Below, in pieces: positions 14,701 through 28,700 of a stretch of DNA of 64,000 bases. Where the stretch lies: assembly GCA_010645155.1 (NCBI GenBank), contig CM021320.1, forward strand, positions 2,832,535 to 2,896,534, given 5' to 3'. The translations under genes and the position numbers were made by a program. The notes beneath the pieces were generated by a model. It had not been told where the DNA came from. It did not search any database and saw nothing but the letters and a program-made list of their open reading frames with translations. The first letter of the stretch is position 1, and each line of letters begins with the position of its first letter. This stretch comes from Tigriopus japonicus. Taxonomy: Eukaryota; Arthropoda; Copepoda; Harpacticoida; Harpacticidae.

Positions 14701-17700
14701 ACCAACGCACATGTGTTCTGTGTGCTCTTGCGAAGAGAGTAAAAAAGATCCTTTCTCCAATGAAGATAAATATTGAAATGTCTCCAACTTTGATGACTTG
14801 ATCCCAAGGATCAGCCATACATCATGTCAGTCCCAGATTTATGCTCCTATAACGAAGGAAACGACGAGAAAGGAAAAGTGCACTCTCTGCACCAAGTTGG
14901 TCGAGTCAAAGCCTATTTAAATACCGGGACTATCACCCCGTTGTAGCAACGCCAGGATGGATGCACTGACTTCCGTGAGGATCTCGCTCAAACCCTGACA
15001 ATCTTGGATGAATTTCATCCTCGTGAGTGTCATCAAGGGAGCACTTCATCTTTTATGAAGCTCTTGGAACATCGTTCCTCCCCATCTGCCCCAAATGTGA
15101 GAGTGTCGTGGGCCTCACAGTTCCATTGGCTCCTGAAGTTTTGTGCATGTGCCATCCAGATTGGAGGAAAAGCTTGACTTTGGCGAGCATGCAGTTCACG
15201 ATGATGAGGCAATAGCAGATTCCAGGGTCTCTTTCCCTTCTTCAACCATCTAGAAATGGAACCATATTGCGTTGAGAGTAGTTGTCAAGGGTTTTGGAGA
15301 GCACTGGAAATGGATTTAACCCCATGGCAACCATACAGTTCGTAAATAGGATACTAGCCTCCAATTAGTCGAAAGTAGACATACCTTTACCTCTGATATG
15401 CACCACTCAACAATTTCAGAGCCAAGCAACAGCATTACGAAGGGGGATTCGAGATTTTGTCTTGGCGTTGGCATTGTGCAATTAATGGGATGGCAGTTAA
15501 AACTTCCAACGAAAATAACTGATTGCTGGCTACCATGAATACCACAATTTTTCTGGCTATGCCGATGTTGCTCAATGGCTCCTGGGAATCGTCTTGGAGT
15601 TAGGATTCTTCACATATTTTGTGATCTCTTGTCAACTCTCAACCAATGCTCATTAACGTATTTAACATTTCGAGTTGGGGGGACTCTTTTGTCAACTGAT
15701 TTTAGAATTGCTGCACTGGAGATGGTGGTTCAGTATGTAGCGTAATCCACTTGCCACCAACACTAACTAACCAACCAAAAAAGCAACCAACCGCAAGGAG
15801 GCATTCATTCTATAGTTTCAACGATCTCTCAGATAATCCAAACGACTTTGAACCCATCTTTTTCTTAAGGGGGAATGCCACACACATTCACACACTTACC
15901 TACACACTAAGAACGGAGCTGAGCTTTCATGGCTGCCAGTCTACGTAACATAACAATCCTCAAGGAAAGCTCAGGTTCCAATTAACTGGGGACATAAAAA
16001 GCCAAATAAACCCGGTAATTGAATTTATCTCGTTCTTTCGTCCGTTACGGTTCTCGAGAAGACTCGGTGAGATGAGTTTTCAAGACGCTCATCCTTGGTA
16101 TGATAGCACCCAATCAGAACCTGAAACGTACTTGGAGGAAACACAAGAAGTAGCAGAAGAAGAAAGAGTCATAAATGGACATTACGACCATATGGAAACC
16201 TCTTTTGAATGTTCGGTGCTGAGGTACATCCCCTGGTCATTGATATGTGGGAGCTCTAAATTGATATCAAAGAATCAAACTGAATACAGAGAGGGGGGGA
16301 GGGCAGGCACTCACCTGTACATTCATTAAACTGGGTGTGAACCAATTCCAACACAAATAGTTCAACCCATACACCATTAGGGTCAGGTCTATACACTTTT
16401 TTCCGAGCCGAAACATAGTGTCCAAACTAAGATTCGACGAGTGTTGTTCAACACTTTTGACAAGCCCTGTCCTTGGAAACGAACCCGAGTCACATTTTGA
16501 GGCCCTGAGATTCGTTGACAGTCCACTAGTTATGTACGCACAATCTGGACCTGCATTTTAGCCACCATGGCAGGCAATTCAGAAATGCCAACAAAAAACT
16601 AGATTGTCACCTTACAGTCATTCAGTCATTGAATTCATTCATGACAGTGCCCTGTGCATTGGCACCACTATTACGGCAATGATTGTCATTGCCAATGAGC
16701 AAGCAAGCAACCATTGGTGTTCAATGAAAAAGGATGCAATGGCAATTCCGTTCAACGCTTAATCCGTTTGTCACTGACGAAGGATATTAGAACCAAGGAC
16801 GTCCAAACAATGACGTGATTGGAGTGTTCCCTAAATTGGCACCTTCGTATACCACCAATGAATGCTGTTAGGGTTATTTCATAGTGCTTCGTGATGCTCT
16901 AGGATGCTGTTTTTTTACAACAGTTCCCGAAGTTGTCAAGTGTTTAGATGGCTTGTTATTCATTTGTAATGATATGCCATCCATATGTTGGTTGGATGCA
17001 TTGCAGGCTCGCTTATCACACCTTCCAATCGGTTCTTAATAACTGGTCCAAAATGCATCGCTCCCTGATTATACAACGCCGTTTGACTTTTCAATCCTGT
17101 TATGTACAGTACATACTGACAGCAGTCTCTTGACTATCAGAGCATCACTCTTCCAAGAAAGCATTTGGAATCGAGATGGAATTCATTTGGACAGAGCCCC
17201 AAGACAGCACTTGCCACACTCATAAATCACTCACGACTCTTCTCGGGTGAACCAGGGCTAATCGTCGAATCTGATATGTTCATGTGCTTCATTATTATTT
17301 GCTACCACTACGAGATGAAGGCTCCTGAAGGTTGGATTGTGGCCATGCTTGGAATACATTCAACTTCAAAACTGTCACGCGGGGTTAGACGTTTGATTCG
17401 TCATCTTCAACTTTTGCTTGCGCTTCAGGGCCCTCCAAAGTCTCTCTCGAAATCAGATTTCATTTCAAGTCTCCATTTGTAGAACATACAAAGTACACTC
17501 ACACGCTCCCCAACTACATATGTAGACAAACGGTTTCTGTTATCTAAGTGTATCAAAGCTCAATTTCATGCAATTTAGCTATCCATGAAATCTCGAGGGC
17601 CCAAATGTGGTTATTGGATGTCATGCTTTCAAGGTCATTGCCAAACAAGTAATCACCACTTCCATTATAGCCAACTCTTCCCATATTGGGCATCGCTCCC

Positions 17701-17995
17701 GACATTCGATTGGTAACCTGAAATGAGGGCCATCCTGTGACCTATTCTGTTCTACTCACTTTGGGGCCCAGATGTTAGCCAAGTATTGAAAAGAGGGCGT
17801 GAGATTGAACGAACGAGGTTCAAGTTAGCTCAGCCAAAGTGGATTAAGCTGCTCTCCCACATGAATCGGTCCACCATTCATTAGGGTGAATAAGTTTTTG
17901 GATATTGTTTAAACATGCGGAATAATTAGATGGGATTGGTGGCCCGAGTTTGGCAACAACTGGCTCCTCTCATCATCAAGAAAACGAAGAAGCCA

Positions 17996-18022
17996 GTCAG
18001 TCAGTCAGTCGTCGTCGTCGTC
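17996..18022. repeat. (CAGT)n/(GTC)n compound microsatellite
   Basis: CAGT tetranucleotides run directly into GTC trinucleotides. Confidence 0.8.
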
Positions 18023-20390
18023 CTCTTGGCAACGATCCTCATAATGAGGTCTGACAAGGGAGCTCGAATTCCAAATGATGCTTCTTCTCAGGATCGTCGA
18101 GTCAGTGACTTTGAAGTTCTTGGATTTAATTTGGGATGATTGGCTCAAAAAGGGCCAAGTTGGGCAGAGTGCGAGGGCACACTTCGTCCTCAAGATCTAC
18201 AACATCTCCACATACTTGCTATTTAGACATGAAGTGAATACAAAGCCCCGATTGCCCGGGTGACTGTTGTAATAAGTTGCAATTTTTCCCCTTCACGAGC
18301 CACAACTCATGGGTGAACTTTGATTTCAAGGTCGGGCTAACTGTCCCATTGTCACCTTCTGGTTGGTTGGCCCAGACATTTCGGCCTTACCACATCATGC
18401 TAGCCTCATTAAAATACTCCATTATTCATCTCCCCTTCTTCTCACTTGTGAGAATTCCAACCACTTATGATGGCTGCTCCTTCTCAAAGTTCAAGGCATG
18501 GATGGACAAGCTGAATCCCCCACTGAAGAAAGACACTGCAACAATCATGTCTGAATGGAAAGAGCCACAATTGGTCCCGTCAGGAGCGTGACCCGAATAA
18601 ATCCATGTTTGTGTGCACTTCATTTTGCACTTGGTTGATGGCACAATGGCTGTATTCCGATTCGAACTTGACCTCAAAGACTTCCATTGTGATTGGGGAA
18701 GACATCTCTCTCTGTCTCAAATGCTTTGGGCTCACGTGGAGAGGGAGTGTTGTTGGACCGTTGAGCTAATAATGTGTAATATTCGAGGCCCAGTAGGTCA
18801 TGCCCAATATGGTTGCAAGATGGAACTGCCACCGATGGCTCATCATGCTTCCAAGTGCGTGCTTGCCTCCATTGGGACCGACAAATGACTCAATTTGTTA
18901 ATTTGGACAACATGCAATTGACTTTAAAGTAGAGATCCGTCCGTCTCATACATGATCAAAGGTGTCAAGGTCGAGTTGTCGAGGTGTTCGTTCAATCCAT
19001 TGAGGCCTTCGCGAGCAATCCTTCACGAATTCTATTCTGTCTCCTCTTTGCTCCTCATCTAAAAGCATTCTTGATCTTTGAATTGGCATCTTTCAATAGA
19101 GTGAAGTGTTCGATTCGATTGTGCTCGAGTCTGATAGGTGGAAAACATGAATTGGAGTGCATATCATCTAGAATCTCTATGAGGACTGAAGATCTGAGTA
19201 CGTATTGCAAGATCGAAGATCGTACCAACGACGAGTACTTACTTTACGTTTCCCAGTCCTTGTCACCCATTTATGGGCCTAACAAGACATTGCGGAATGC
19301 AAAGATTTGGTACTGGTTCTTGAGCAAAAATTTATTCTGGGAGTGGGCATTATATAACTTTACGGAACCCCGTTGAAACGACGAACGAGGCGTTCAACTA
19401 AATGCATTTGAATGCAATAAGGATGCTCAAGATTGCATCCTTGGCAGCTGCTCTGTCAACACAAGGACAGCACATCATTAAGCAATGGCAAAAACCGTGG
19501 GCTTCACACGGCTTCAAATTTGAATGAATGTGTTTCCGTGGATCCTTCAATGATGAGGAATGAATGGTTGACCTTTTGGCATTGTCTCAAGAAACCTTTT
19601 GCTCTGATTTTCCTTGTGCATTCGATGGTTTTTGTCTCTGAGCTTTGAGTGACCCAAAACCCGAGGTTGCCATGATTTGAACCTAAACCAGGATTAGTCC
19701 ACGAGAATAAAACGTAATCTGACGCTTTGAACATTTGGGGTTTGGAGATTCGAGTCCATAAATTCGTACCCAATTAGCCTGATTCATGCAAACGAGGACA
19801 GTAGCCAATGGTTGGTCGTTGACAAGGAGAGCCTTTCAAGGATTTTATCGTCTGATATGACAGTGTGTGTGTGTGAGGTGTGTCATTGATTATGTCCAAC
19901 CAGTTTGTCCGACTAATGATTGCTCAAGGACTCGATCAAATGAACGCGCAACCCATTACCCTATCGACACATGCAAATATTTGTGGCATGGATGAGAGCC
20001 AGCAATTATAGCTATCGGTGGTCTCAAGACCACTCCAGATTGAGCCCAAGAACCTCAACCACAACGCGAGATCTGAACCACTCCAAATTGCCTCCATCCC
20101 ACCTTTTTGCCTTTAAAAAAAGTTGGCTTTTTCCCATCTTCTTCTTCCCTCTGGTCCTTGGCCAACTTTACGAACGCTCAAGAGTCTGTCAATGACAAAT
20201 GATATAAGTTTTCTTCTTTAAAAGTCTTCAAAGATATCGTTTCAGGGCACACGAAAAGTTCCGTGGGACTGACTAATGCTTGAAGTGTTCGCTCGTTCAT
20301 TTATTCGCTCACTCATCATCCTCGCCATGTGGAAAAGAACCAGACCGTCCGGCTTTTCCAAGTTGGTTCTCATTTGTCAACACGATATGG

Positions 20391-20422
20391 AAGATGATGA
20401 CGACGACGACGATGATGATGAG
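20391..20422. repeat. (GAT)n/(GAC)n compound microsatellite
   Basis: GAT and GAC triplets alternate in blocks. On the minus strand they translate to a Val/Ile run that mimics a membrane helix. Confidence 0.85.
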
Positions 20423-23400
20423 GCTTAAGATCTTGGTTAAAGAATGAAGAGCATTTTGTTGTGGTTCCTTTTTTCCATTCTCAGTCAAATCATTGACGAT
20501 GGGTAATCGCATCAGTTCCCAAATTGAGCGTCTCTGAGAGTGGTGAGAATTGTCATGACTGACGTGATGAGGCAAAAAGGCGATGAAAAAGGTTCATTAA
20601 AAAGCTTAAGTGCATCAATCTAACCACTCCAAAGAGGGTTTTGCGGTGTTGAAACCACCCCAAATGCCGGCATTCTTTATATTCATGAACATTGGGCCAG
20701 TCATTGTTCCACGAATTCCAATGTGTAAGTCTTCTACATCTTCTTCGGAAGCAAATTGTTACTCATTGTCGGTGGTCAATGTCTTCACTCTTTTGTAGGA
20801 GCATTTCCAATGCCAAATTTTGGAAGCGGAACATTGCTTGTTTATTATGAAAGATCGGGAAGGCCAACCAACTTATTCAAAACGCTCTAAATCAAAACTG
20901 GACGCCTTCTTACGGTGAAATTGAGAGACGGTTTTTTTCATCGTTCTTCCACGGTCAAGTCATCCTGAAAAGCGACTCTGAACACGCATTCATCTTTCAA
21001 TCCGATTTTGGTATGATTTGCTTCACTTAACAAAAATGGAAGGTCGCTTGAATGTTGTTGGTTGCGTTTGACGATGTCGGCGTGATCGACGTTTGAGGCC
21101 GGATCAAATCATGTGGATGTGAAACACAATCGAACACATGTCATTCAAGACTCGCTCTTGAGATCTCTTGACCCCCTCAAACCTTGGTTTATTGCTCGAG
21201 AGACACATGGCAAGGAAGCAAACAAACACTATCTATTACTTGTACAACCGAGTTCATGCTATGCAGGGACGGGGTTCGAACGATGCGAAAAACAGCCACT
21301 CTCCAAATGTGATGTGCACATTATAGTCACTCCAACTGACGAAGGGGCGTGGGGGACTTCTTAATTCTGCTTCGTCAAGGTCCTTGAGACTTGCTTTTTG
21401 GCCGATTAGAATTTAAAAGCTGACTAGGGAATTTGCTGCATTCTAATCTTTTTCTTAAAGGAAGGGCAATTTCGGAAAACCGCCAAGTGGGCATGGTTTT
21501 AAGCGGTCCTTTCGAGAGCCCATCACATATTTATCAAGACTCGTTTCTTTGTCTCTGAATGTGGTTGAGGAGAATGTTGGCAACAAATATACGTCTTCCT
21601 GAACTGAGTAGTTAAGACAAACCTAGAGGACTTAAACGCAAGGACCGCCACATTTATGAGTCAGATTCATCTCTTAGTACAATGTTAACAGGTCTCTTGG
21701 ACTAAATACTTAAATGCAAAGGAGGATTCATCCATGGAACTGGTCAAAACCTAACCCTCTCTTCTCTATCAACCTTCAACGTTGAAACGACAAGGACAAT
21801 TAAGTTTTTATTATTTTACCTTCTCTAAAGACCAAGCTCTATGGAAAAGAGAGCTGGAGCATGAAGGTATACCTTTCGTTCCGACAAACCACCATAAGTA
21901 TTCATTCACCCACATAATACGACCATCGATCCATCCGTCTATCTATCTCTCCAACCAGGTTACTTACGACTTACCGCAATGAAATGGGGGGATATCGCAT
22001 TTTTTGACCAAAAAGGCTCTTAACAGGTCCGTCTTCCCTCTCGCAAAACCAATTCAATTCTGGGCTGAAGTTTGACACCTGCCTTGATTATATGGAGGGC
22101 TTATGTGTCTGTCCTTATCTATCCAAATGGTGGCAAAATTCCGGCCCCTAAAGTGGAGATTCTCGCTTGGATGGATGAACTGACCGGACCAAATCGCCAT
22201 CATTCCTTCCTTGTCTGATAGCAAATTGAACTCTCAAAATAAGGGTAAGATGACCAATTGTTGGAACCAAGCGGACTTTTCTTGTGAAGATAAACGGGCA
22301 TCTTATTGTTGTCGACTTGAGTTCTAAGTGCCCTCATTACCCATTATTTCAGGCCAATCCCGCTGTGTTCAGTTTGATCGGTGGTCGAGGATCGTCGCTT
22401 TTTGCCGTGTGGACAAGGTTCGCGTTGTTCTCGAAATGTATCAATCAAGATTGGACACTTGTGATTGATCTAAAGTAGAAGTGGGTATCAATAATTACAT
22501 TCATTGGCTCCTTTGGAGAAGAAGAAGATGATGCACTTTGAATGCCGCCGACCTTGACTTGGCATTATGATGGACTCATGAAGAAGGTATGAGTCGAAAT
22601 GGGCTGAGACAATCTGTGGAACCTTATGACAGTTTATCATGTTCTCATTTGCATACCATTATTGAATCGCGAGCCGCTAACAAGATCGACCAACTGAGAC
22701 ACTCATACACACCTCAAGAAGCTCAAAAGATGTGAGATCTGATTGCCAACTTGCGTTCAGTTGCCGTGCCAAAACCTAAATTGAAAACTCGATACTCACT
22801 TATCCGAATCTTGAAAGAAGAATGCTCAACTCTTTGTGTTTGACTCCTCATAACAAGATATCATCACTTCAACGCGGCTTCTTTATGTAGATATCGAACT
22901 TGACGAGATTTCACATGTTAAAAAAGCAGTTGACAACTCGATTTGATAACTTTTCAACTAGTAGTGTAAACAGCCTTGACGTCAATGTACTACTTGGGCA
23001 ATGACAGAGCCAACCACGACAACAAAGTCACTGAGAATGTCTGTCGCTCATTTCCACCTCTAAAAGCTTTTAGCATTAATCTGTTATTAGGGAAGATATG
23101 CGACGCTGACGAGCCAAGACGAGCCAAGTCTATGGTTGAAGTCTTTTTTTTTGTCCCTTCGTTACTCTTGGTGCGAGGATTTTTTTTTTGTTTTTCTTCT
23201 TCGTGTTGAGGAACGGGTGAGGAAAACCATAAAGATATCTGGAGAATCTTCAGGAAGTCCCAGAAGAAAACGACACCGAGGCACAAAGATACTAACCTCG
23301 TAATGACTTGAGTCCGACATCCACTCTCGGCCGGATCCGAAAGAGTTATCTTTAGTCTTCTGGAACCTTGGCCAAAGCACAACAAATAAGAATGGATGCC

Positions 23401-25415
23401 TCTTGGTCGGAGGGCATTAAATCTAGTTATAGCAAAAGTAATGATCTTTTAGCAATGCTCCAATCTCAAGCCCAAATCAAGGGACAGAAAACATCCTGAG
23501 CTTGAATCAACGAGATTCACAATGCCTTGCGAATCAATTCTTGATTTCCACTCATTTGTTGCAACAGCTGTTTCAAGCAAGCTGTCGGAGCAAACCAGCA
23601 CTTTGTTTAGGGTTCTCACTCTCAAGAGGTTCAGTGGATCGTCCTAAAACTCATGATATGCAATGATTTTAGCTCTGACATGACGGGCCTTCCTACTTCT
23701 AGTTGGAAGTTGAGAACCTGTTAAAGAGGGAGCTTCTCGAAAGTGTTTAAAGTGATGATTTTGTTGAACTTTAAGGCTTTTATCCTTGACAGCCAGTCGA
23801 GTTGGTATATGATTCATTCCAAAGTTATCTCGGACGATCTCCACAGAAGTGACGAAGTTTGTCCGAGAAACAATTTAATCCTCAGAGAGTTTGCTTGGCT
23901 CCACAGTTACTGATATCTGGTATTTTTAAATCTGGAGTCACGCAAATCACACGCATAATCACCACACGTTTTATGATTGAATTCAAAGAGGAATTGCGAG
24001 CATAAAAGGTACGCTTTGTTGTGGAATGAAGCCCGGGAAAATTCAAATTAGCTCTCCTTAAGACGGAATCAGGAAGAGGGCAATTAAACCATGAAAAGAC
24101 CCCGACCATCCAAAGGAGATCTCAATTGACAAGGAATTGAGGAATTCACAGAGCAGATGTGAGGAGAACATTGAATCAAAAAAGCCAGGTATCGAATCAC
24201 TTCGGTAATCTTTCCAAGGCCAAGGTCACACATTTACCTAGATAGTCTGATTTTATTAGCAAACTGAAACACTTTGATCATACGGAACAGATACTCCCGG
24301 GGTTGATGAACGGACAAGAGTGTGAAGAATTTCTTTTGAAAACCATTGCTCAAGCCAAGTGGCCCAATCAAAGGCTTGAATTCTTGCCGAGTAGTCAGGT
24401 CTGACATCATGGGAAGAAATTCTCGGAATCTGTGTTGTATCCTAACGATTGAATGCACCGTACTACGATTTGATGCTACCCCCTATCTTTCCCTGTCTCG
24501 CTCCTTATCTTTCGTATTCGTCTGCCTGTCTAGTATGTGTATGTGAGAGTGAGGCAGATGCTTGAAATCCCAACAATATCTGGCATGCCTTACCAGTTAG
24601 TCCAATTTTGCGGGTTGGAAGCCTCTTACTAGAAGACTCGACAGACGAAATAATGCCATTAATCTGGTACTCTATGGTCGTTGAGGAAAACCATTATATT
24701 GGTTTGATGACAATGGCTCCTCAAAAAGGTTAAAACATATTTGGAATTCCGACATTCTTGAAGCCTAATCCCGAGTCCATTGATCATGATTTAATGATGA
24801 GGGCCCGTTTGAGGAAAGCTTTCACAATGACAGTGTTTCTTAATATCAAAGCCAAGTTGAAAAGAGGACTTAGATCTGAGCCTAGTGGCAATTGTCTGTG
24901 ATGAGTGCAACCACGAAACTAGGATCTATTTTAGAAGTTTCCCTCCTTGGTTCATACTGCATTTGAGAAGGGTTGGCTTAAAAGTTCAGAGTTTGCGTGA
25001 CCGTGATATTCTGCAAAAGTTTCAAGGCTAATGAAAGTATGAGGCATTTGGAGCCCAAGTACTTGAGGCAAATTGTTAGGAATGTTATTGATGTCTCTTA
25101 GTTCCATATGAGGACAAGAAAGGCTGCTCAGGTCTTGCCATCTTGAGGAATGCATAAGCTCGAATAGTTTCTCGATTCGTGTTTCTCTTCAAAGTGAGAC
25201 ATATTTCATTGCTATCATTTGTCATTGGTCAATGCGATTAGACAAGTCATAAATCATAACACCCTCTGAAGGTCTATCGAGGGGGACAAGAGGACATTCC
25301 GTCCACGACTGTTCAAACGCAGCCGTATGGTCTCATTACATGGGATTTACTTGGCCTAGATATCCGGGAAATGATGCCAGACCGGACGTCGATGTGCCAA
25401 AAATGGAGAAGTATT

Positions 25416-25776
25416 NNNNNNNNNNNNNNNNNNNNNNNNNNNNNNNNNNNNNNNNNNNNNNNNNNNNNNNNNNNNNNNNNNNNNNNNNNNNNNNNNNNNN
25501 NNNNNNNNNNNNNNNNNNNNNNNNNNNNNNNNNNNNNNNNNNNNNNNNNNNNNNNNNNNNNNNNNNNNNNNNNNNNNNNNNNNNNNNNNNNNNNNNNNNN
25601 NNNNNNNNNNNNNNNNNNNNNNNNNNNNNNNNNNNNNNNNNNNNNNNNNNNNNNNNNNNNNNNNNNNNNNNNNNNNNNNNNNNNNNNNNNNNNNNNNNNN
25701 NNNNNNNNNNNNNNNNNNNNNNNNNNNNNNNNNNNNNNNNNNNNNNNNNNNNNNNNNNNNNNNNNNNNNNNNNNNN
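25416..25776. other. Assembly gap (361 N)
   Basis: A run of 361 undetermined bases. Every long open frame reported across it is an artefact of translating N. The flanks show no shared repeat that would explain why assembly failed here. Confidence 1.
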
Positions 25777-28700
25777 AAAAGCGAGAGCCCCAACAACGCT
25801 AATAGAGAGGGCGGAGGCCTCAAATCCATTGCACAACGAAGAACGAGCTTTGGACAAGGAATTGCTTTTTGTTCTTTTAGTCCCATTGCTACTACTCTCA
25901 GGCTTCTTGAAATTGGACAAAGATTGCATGTTCCGAGGACATGTGTAGAATTTTCTCCAACTCCAACATGCCCTCCTCCATGCAGTCAATTCATCAGGAC
26001 GGAAAAGCTCAAAGTTGCCAAAACGAGCCGAAAACCTTCTCTTCGTCTAAGAAAGCGCCACGAGGAAAAGAACCTAGTTGAACAACAACCACGATTAGCT
26101 GGCTTCCTTTTCACTCTGACATAAGGGAAAAACAGTGCGGAAATCGGAAGTCCTTCATTGATTAACCAGATCCGGATTTTTCATTCCACCATGAGCAAGT
26201 ACCATGCTACTCCTTACCGTACCAAAAATGCCACCACCTCTCATTATATTCATATACTCCGTATTTTTGGCACCCATTGAACGACAGAGTCATCATGGCT
26301 GTGTGTCCTGACGTCAGGCAGATGAGAGTCATACACATTTTGGAAGAAGTGGCTTGCTAGCTAGCGGTGAACGGATGGGTGACTCTCAAATCTCCCGCCA
26401 AATGGAGCGGTAACCCAGCGTGGAACAAGTCCACGTTGCGGACAACCCCAAAAAGTAAACAATACACTGCCTGATTAAGTCGTCAGCTCCGGCTCTGCCA
26501 CCTTGGTGATCAAGGAAGTGATCTTTTTCTTCATCTTCTTGTGCTTCGCCGATGATATATCTGCAATTGGAGGTGACTCATTACTTTTGAATTAAAGCAA
26601 TGTCGTGCTCAGTCGGCGATGGAGCCATTCATGACTGACACGGTTTGTTTCAGAGCATGTTTCGTCTCAAAGGGTGCAAATCCGGGGCAATGTACGTGGG
26701 TCATTGTGAATGAAGGTCGAAACACCCGGTTTGGGATTCGCGTCATGTGGCTTTGGTTCGTTGATAAATACGCCTGCAAATTATTGGCAACGATATGGAT
26801 ATTATGATTGCACTAAGTACAGCCCTATTATACCTCCGGACGAACAGAGCTTACTTTGAGAGAGTGGATCCAATACAGTCATTATTTAGATATACAACCC
26901 ATCTGATTCAAAGTCTAACGGGGACAAGCGATTCCCAAACTTTTGTCCACTAGTCTTGTTGAGCGTGCTAGTTCCACGGTTACTACTCTATTCAACACTT
27001 TGGCCGTATCTATGCTCGCTTCTAGATCTGGAAACGCATTACATTGAAGGGATTAAAGGTCAGGATCTCAAAATCATGATAGACCATCCTTCCCGGAATG
27101 AATAAAAAAGACATATCCTTTGTCACTCTCATGACCCAAAAAGACACCTCTGGGTACGTAGTTTGTGTTCAACAATTTTAGAACATCATTCCCATTATGT
27201 AAATTGTGCAATGGCTTCGATGAGTATTGATCGGCAGAATAGATAATTACACCCTTCTCTTCCTATAGCATGGATGTGTTCGATCTTGCTGTTTTTCAAG
27301 GCCCCCGTAACACCATGGCTTTGATATACTTCTCATCAATTCAACCCGCTTCCGCCTAATACTGTCCGGTGGTGCGATCAATAAAGATCCATACCCAACC
27401 GTTTCCAGCACGTGTAAAACATGGCTTTTACACACCATGAGGTATGATTTTCTCGTCAGTTCATGTCCTTGCATACTATCAGCTCATGGGCATGACCCTA
27501 CCTATCAAAGTAGTGGCTTGCTTAGTTGTTCTGACTGGTGCTGACTATTGGTGGCGAGGAGGCTCGAAAAATTGCCCTTTGTTGTCGAACAATGCCTGTC
27601 ATTTACCAGGAATTGACAACTTTTGCCTCCGGCCATTCTTAGGCCACTCATTGTGAGCCTGATCTTTTCTTAAATGTACTCGTCCCTGTAGCTAGTTGGC
27701 TGTAAGTAGATGTATGCAAGTGTATGCATGGCCAGGAACTAAAGTCTGAAGGTTTGTAGGAGGGGACGTCTCCAACATCGATCCTGAAAGACAGCTTGAC
27801 GCTAGTTTTAATTAATCTCCTGAGTCACCGCTGGAAACCAGATCTCCGCTCTTGACATAATATATCCTTCATGGATCCAATCATTCACCTATGGATATGA
27901 TCAGCCTATTTGTTGCCCGCCCGACTGAGGAGGCATCGAAGTACATTGTTCGTGCTCAAAAAACTATGACCTTAACAAGTTTTTAAGGGTTGATGGGCTC
28001 TCTTTATTTTGAATGGGGGTTTTGACACCTCAAGTTATTTCGGGACTGGCTATTTGGCACTCCAGAATAATTAAGAGGGCGAAGTGACCAGTAATTATAA
28101 GGGCCAAGGCAACAAGCTTCATTTGCCATTTGAAGTGCCGTTACTACTAGTACAAGGAACCACCACCACGGCCACCACTTCTATTCCAACACCAGCCACC
28201 ATCACGTCAACCACAGCCATAGAAGGGGTATAGACACAAAGTTCGTGCACTAATACGTGCTCAGCAAATCAGTAGAAGTCAAGGTGTCCTCATGAATGTG
28301 ACCATGCACTTATGTACCGTACATTGTACAGCTTGAGGTTTCGATCAATGAACTGAACATCGATTAATGGGAAAAAAATCCGGATTAGACGGTTGTTAAA
28401 GAGGGGTTAACTGGGGAATCAATCGATTTTCATGGAATCTTGTTCTGGTCGTATGAGGGCAACTCAGACAAAAAGATCCTTTGTTTCAAGAATTGCTCAA
28501 GACTGTTGCATTTCTTTATAGGCTTACGGTTGGCCAAACAGAAATAAATACGAGAAATGCATTCTCACTGGGAGATGCGACATTTTACGGGGGTTTCAAT
28601 GCTTCAAGTGGCTCCTCGTCACAAAAGTTTGATGGGCACTAAAGGAGTCCGGATTTGGCTCGTAACTCTTTGACAATACACTTATTAATATCACAACAAC

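Larger units (their letters stand above)
1..25415. other. Gene desert, left part; no supported gene
   Basis: I read both strands and find no reading frame with recognisable domain content, no run of exons with matching splice phases, and no tRNA-like or rRNA-like segment. Open frames here are short (up to about 150 codons), and several are made by simple repeats. Base composition is fairly balanced, with no obvious transposon ends. A patch from about 9,150 to 9,850 is more AT-rich and also empty. This could be intergenic DNA, or a long intron or regulatory domain of a gene outside the window. The sequence alone does not decide. Confidence 0.6.

Noticed and set aside
25336..25989. Long open frames across the N gap
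   Set aside because: They consist mostly of undetermined residues. The true sequence content is unknown.
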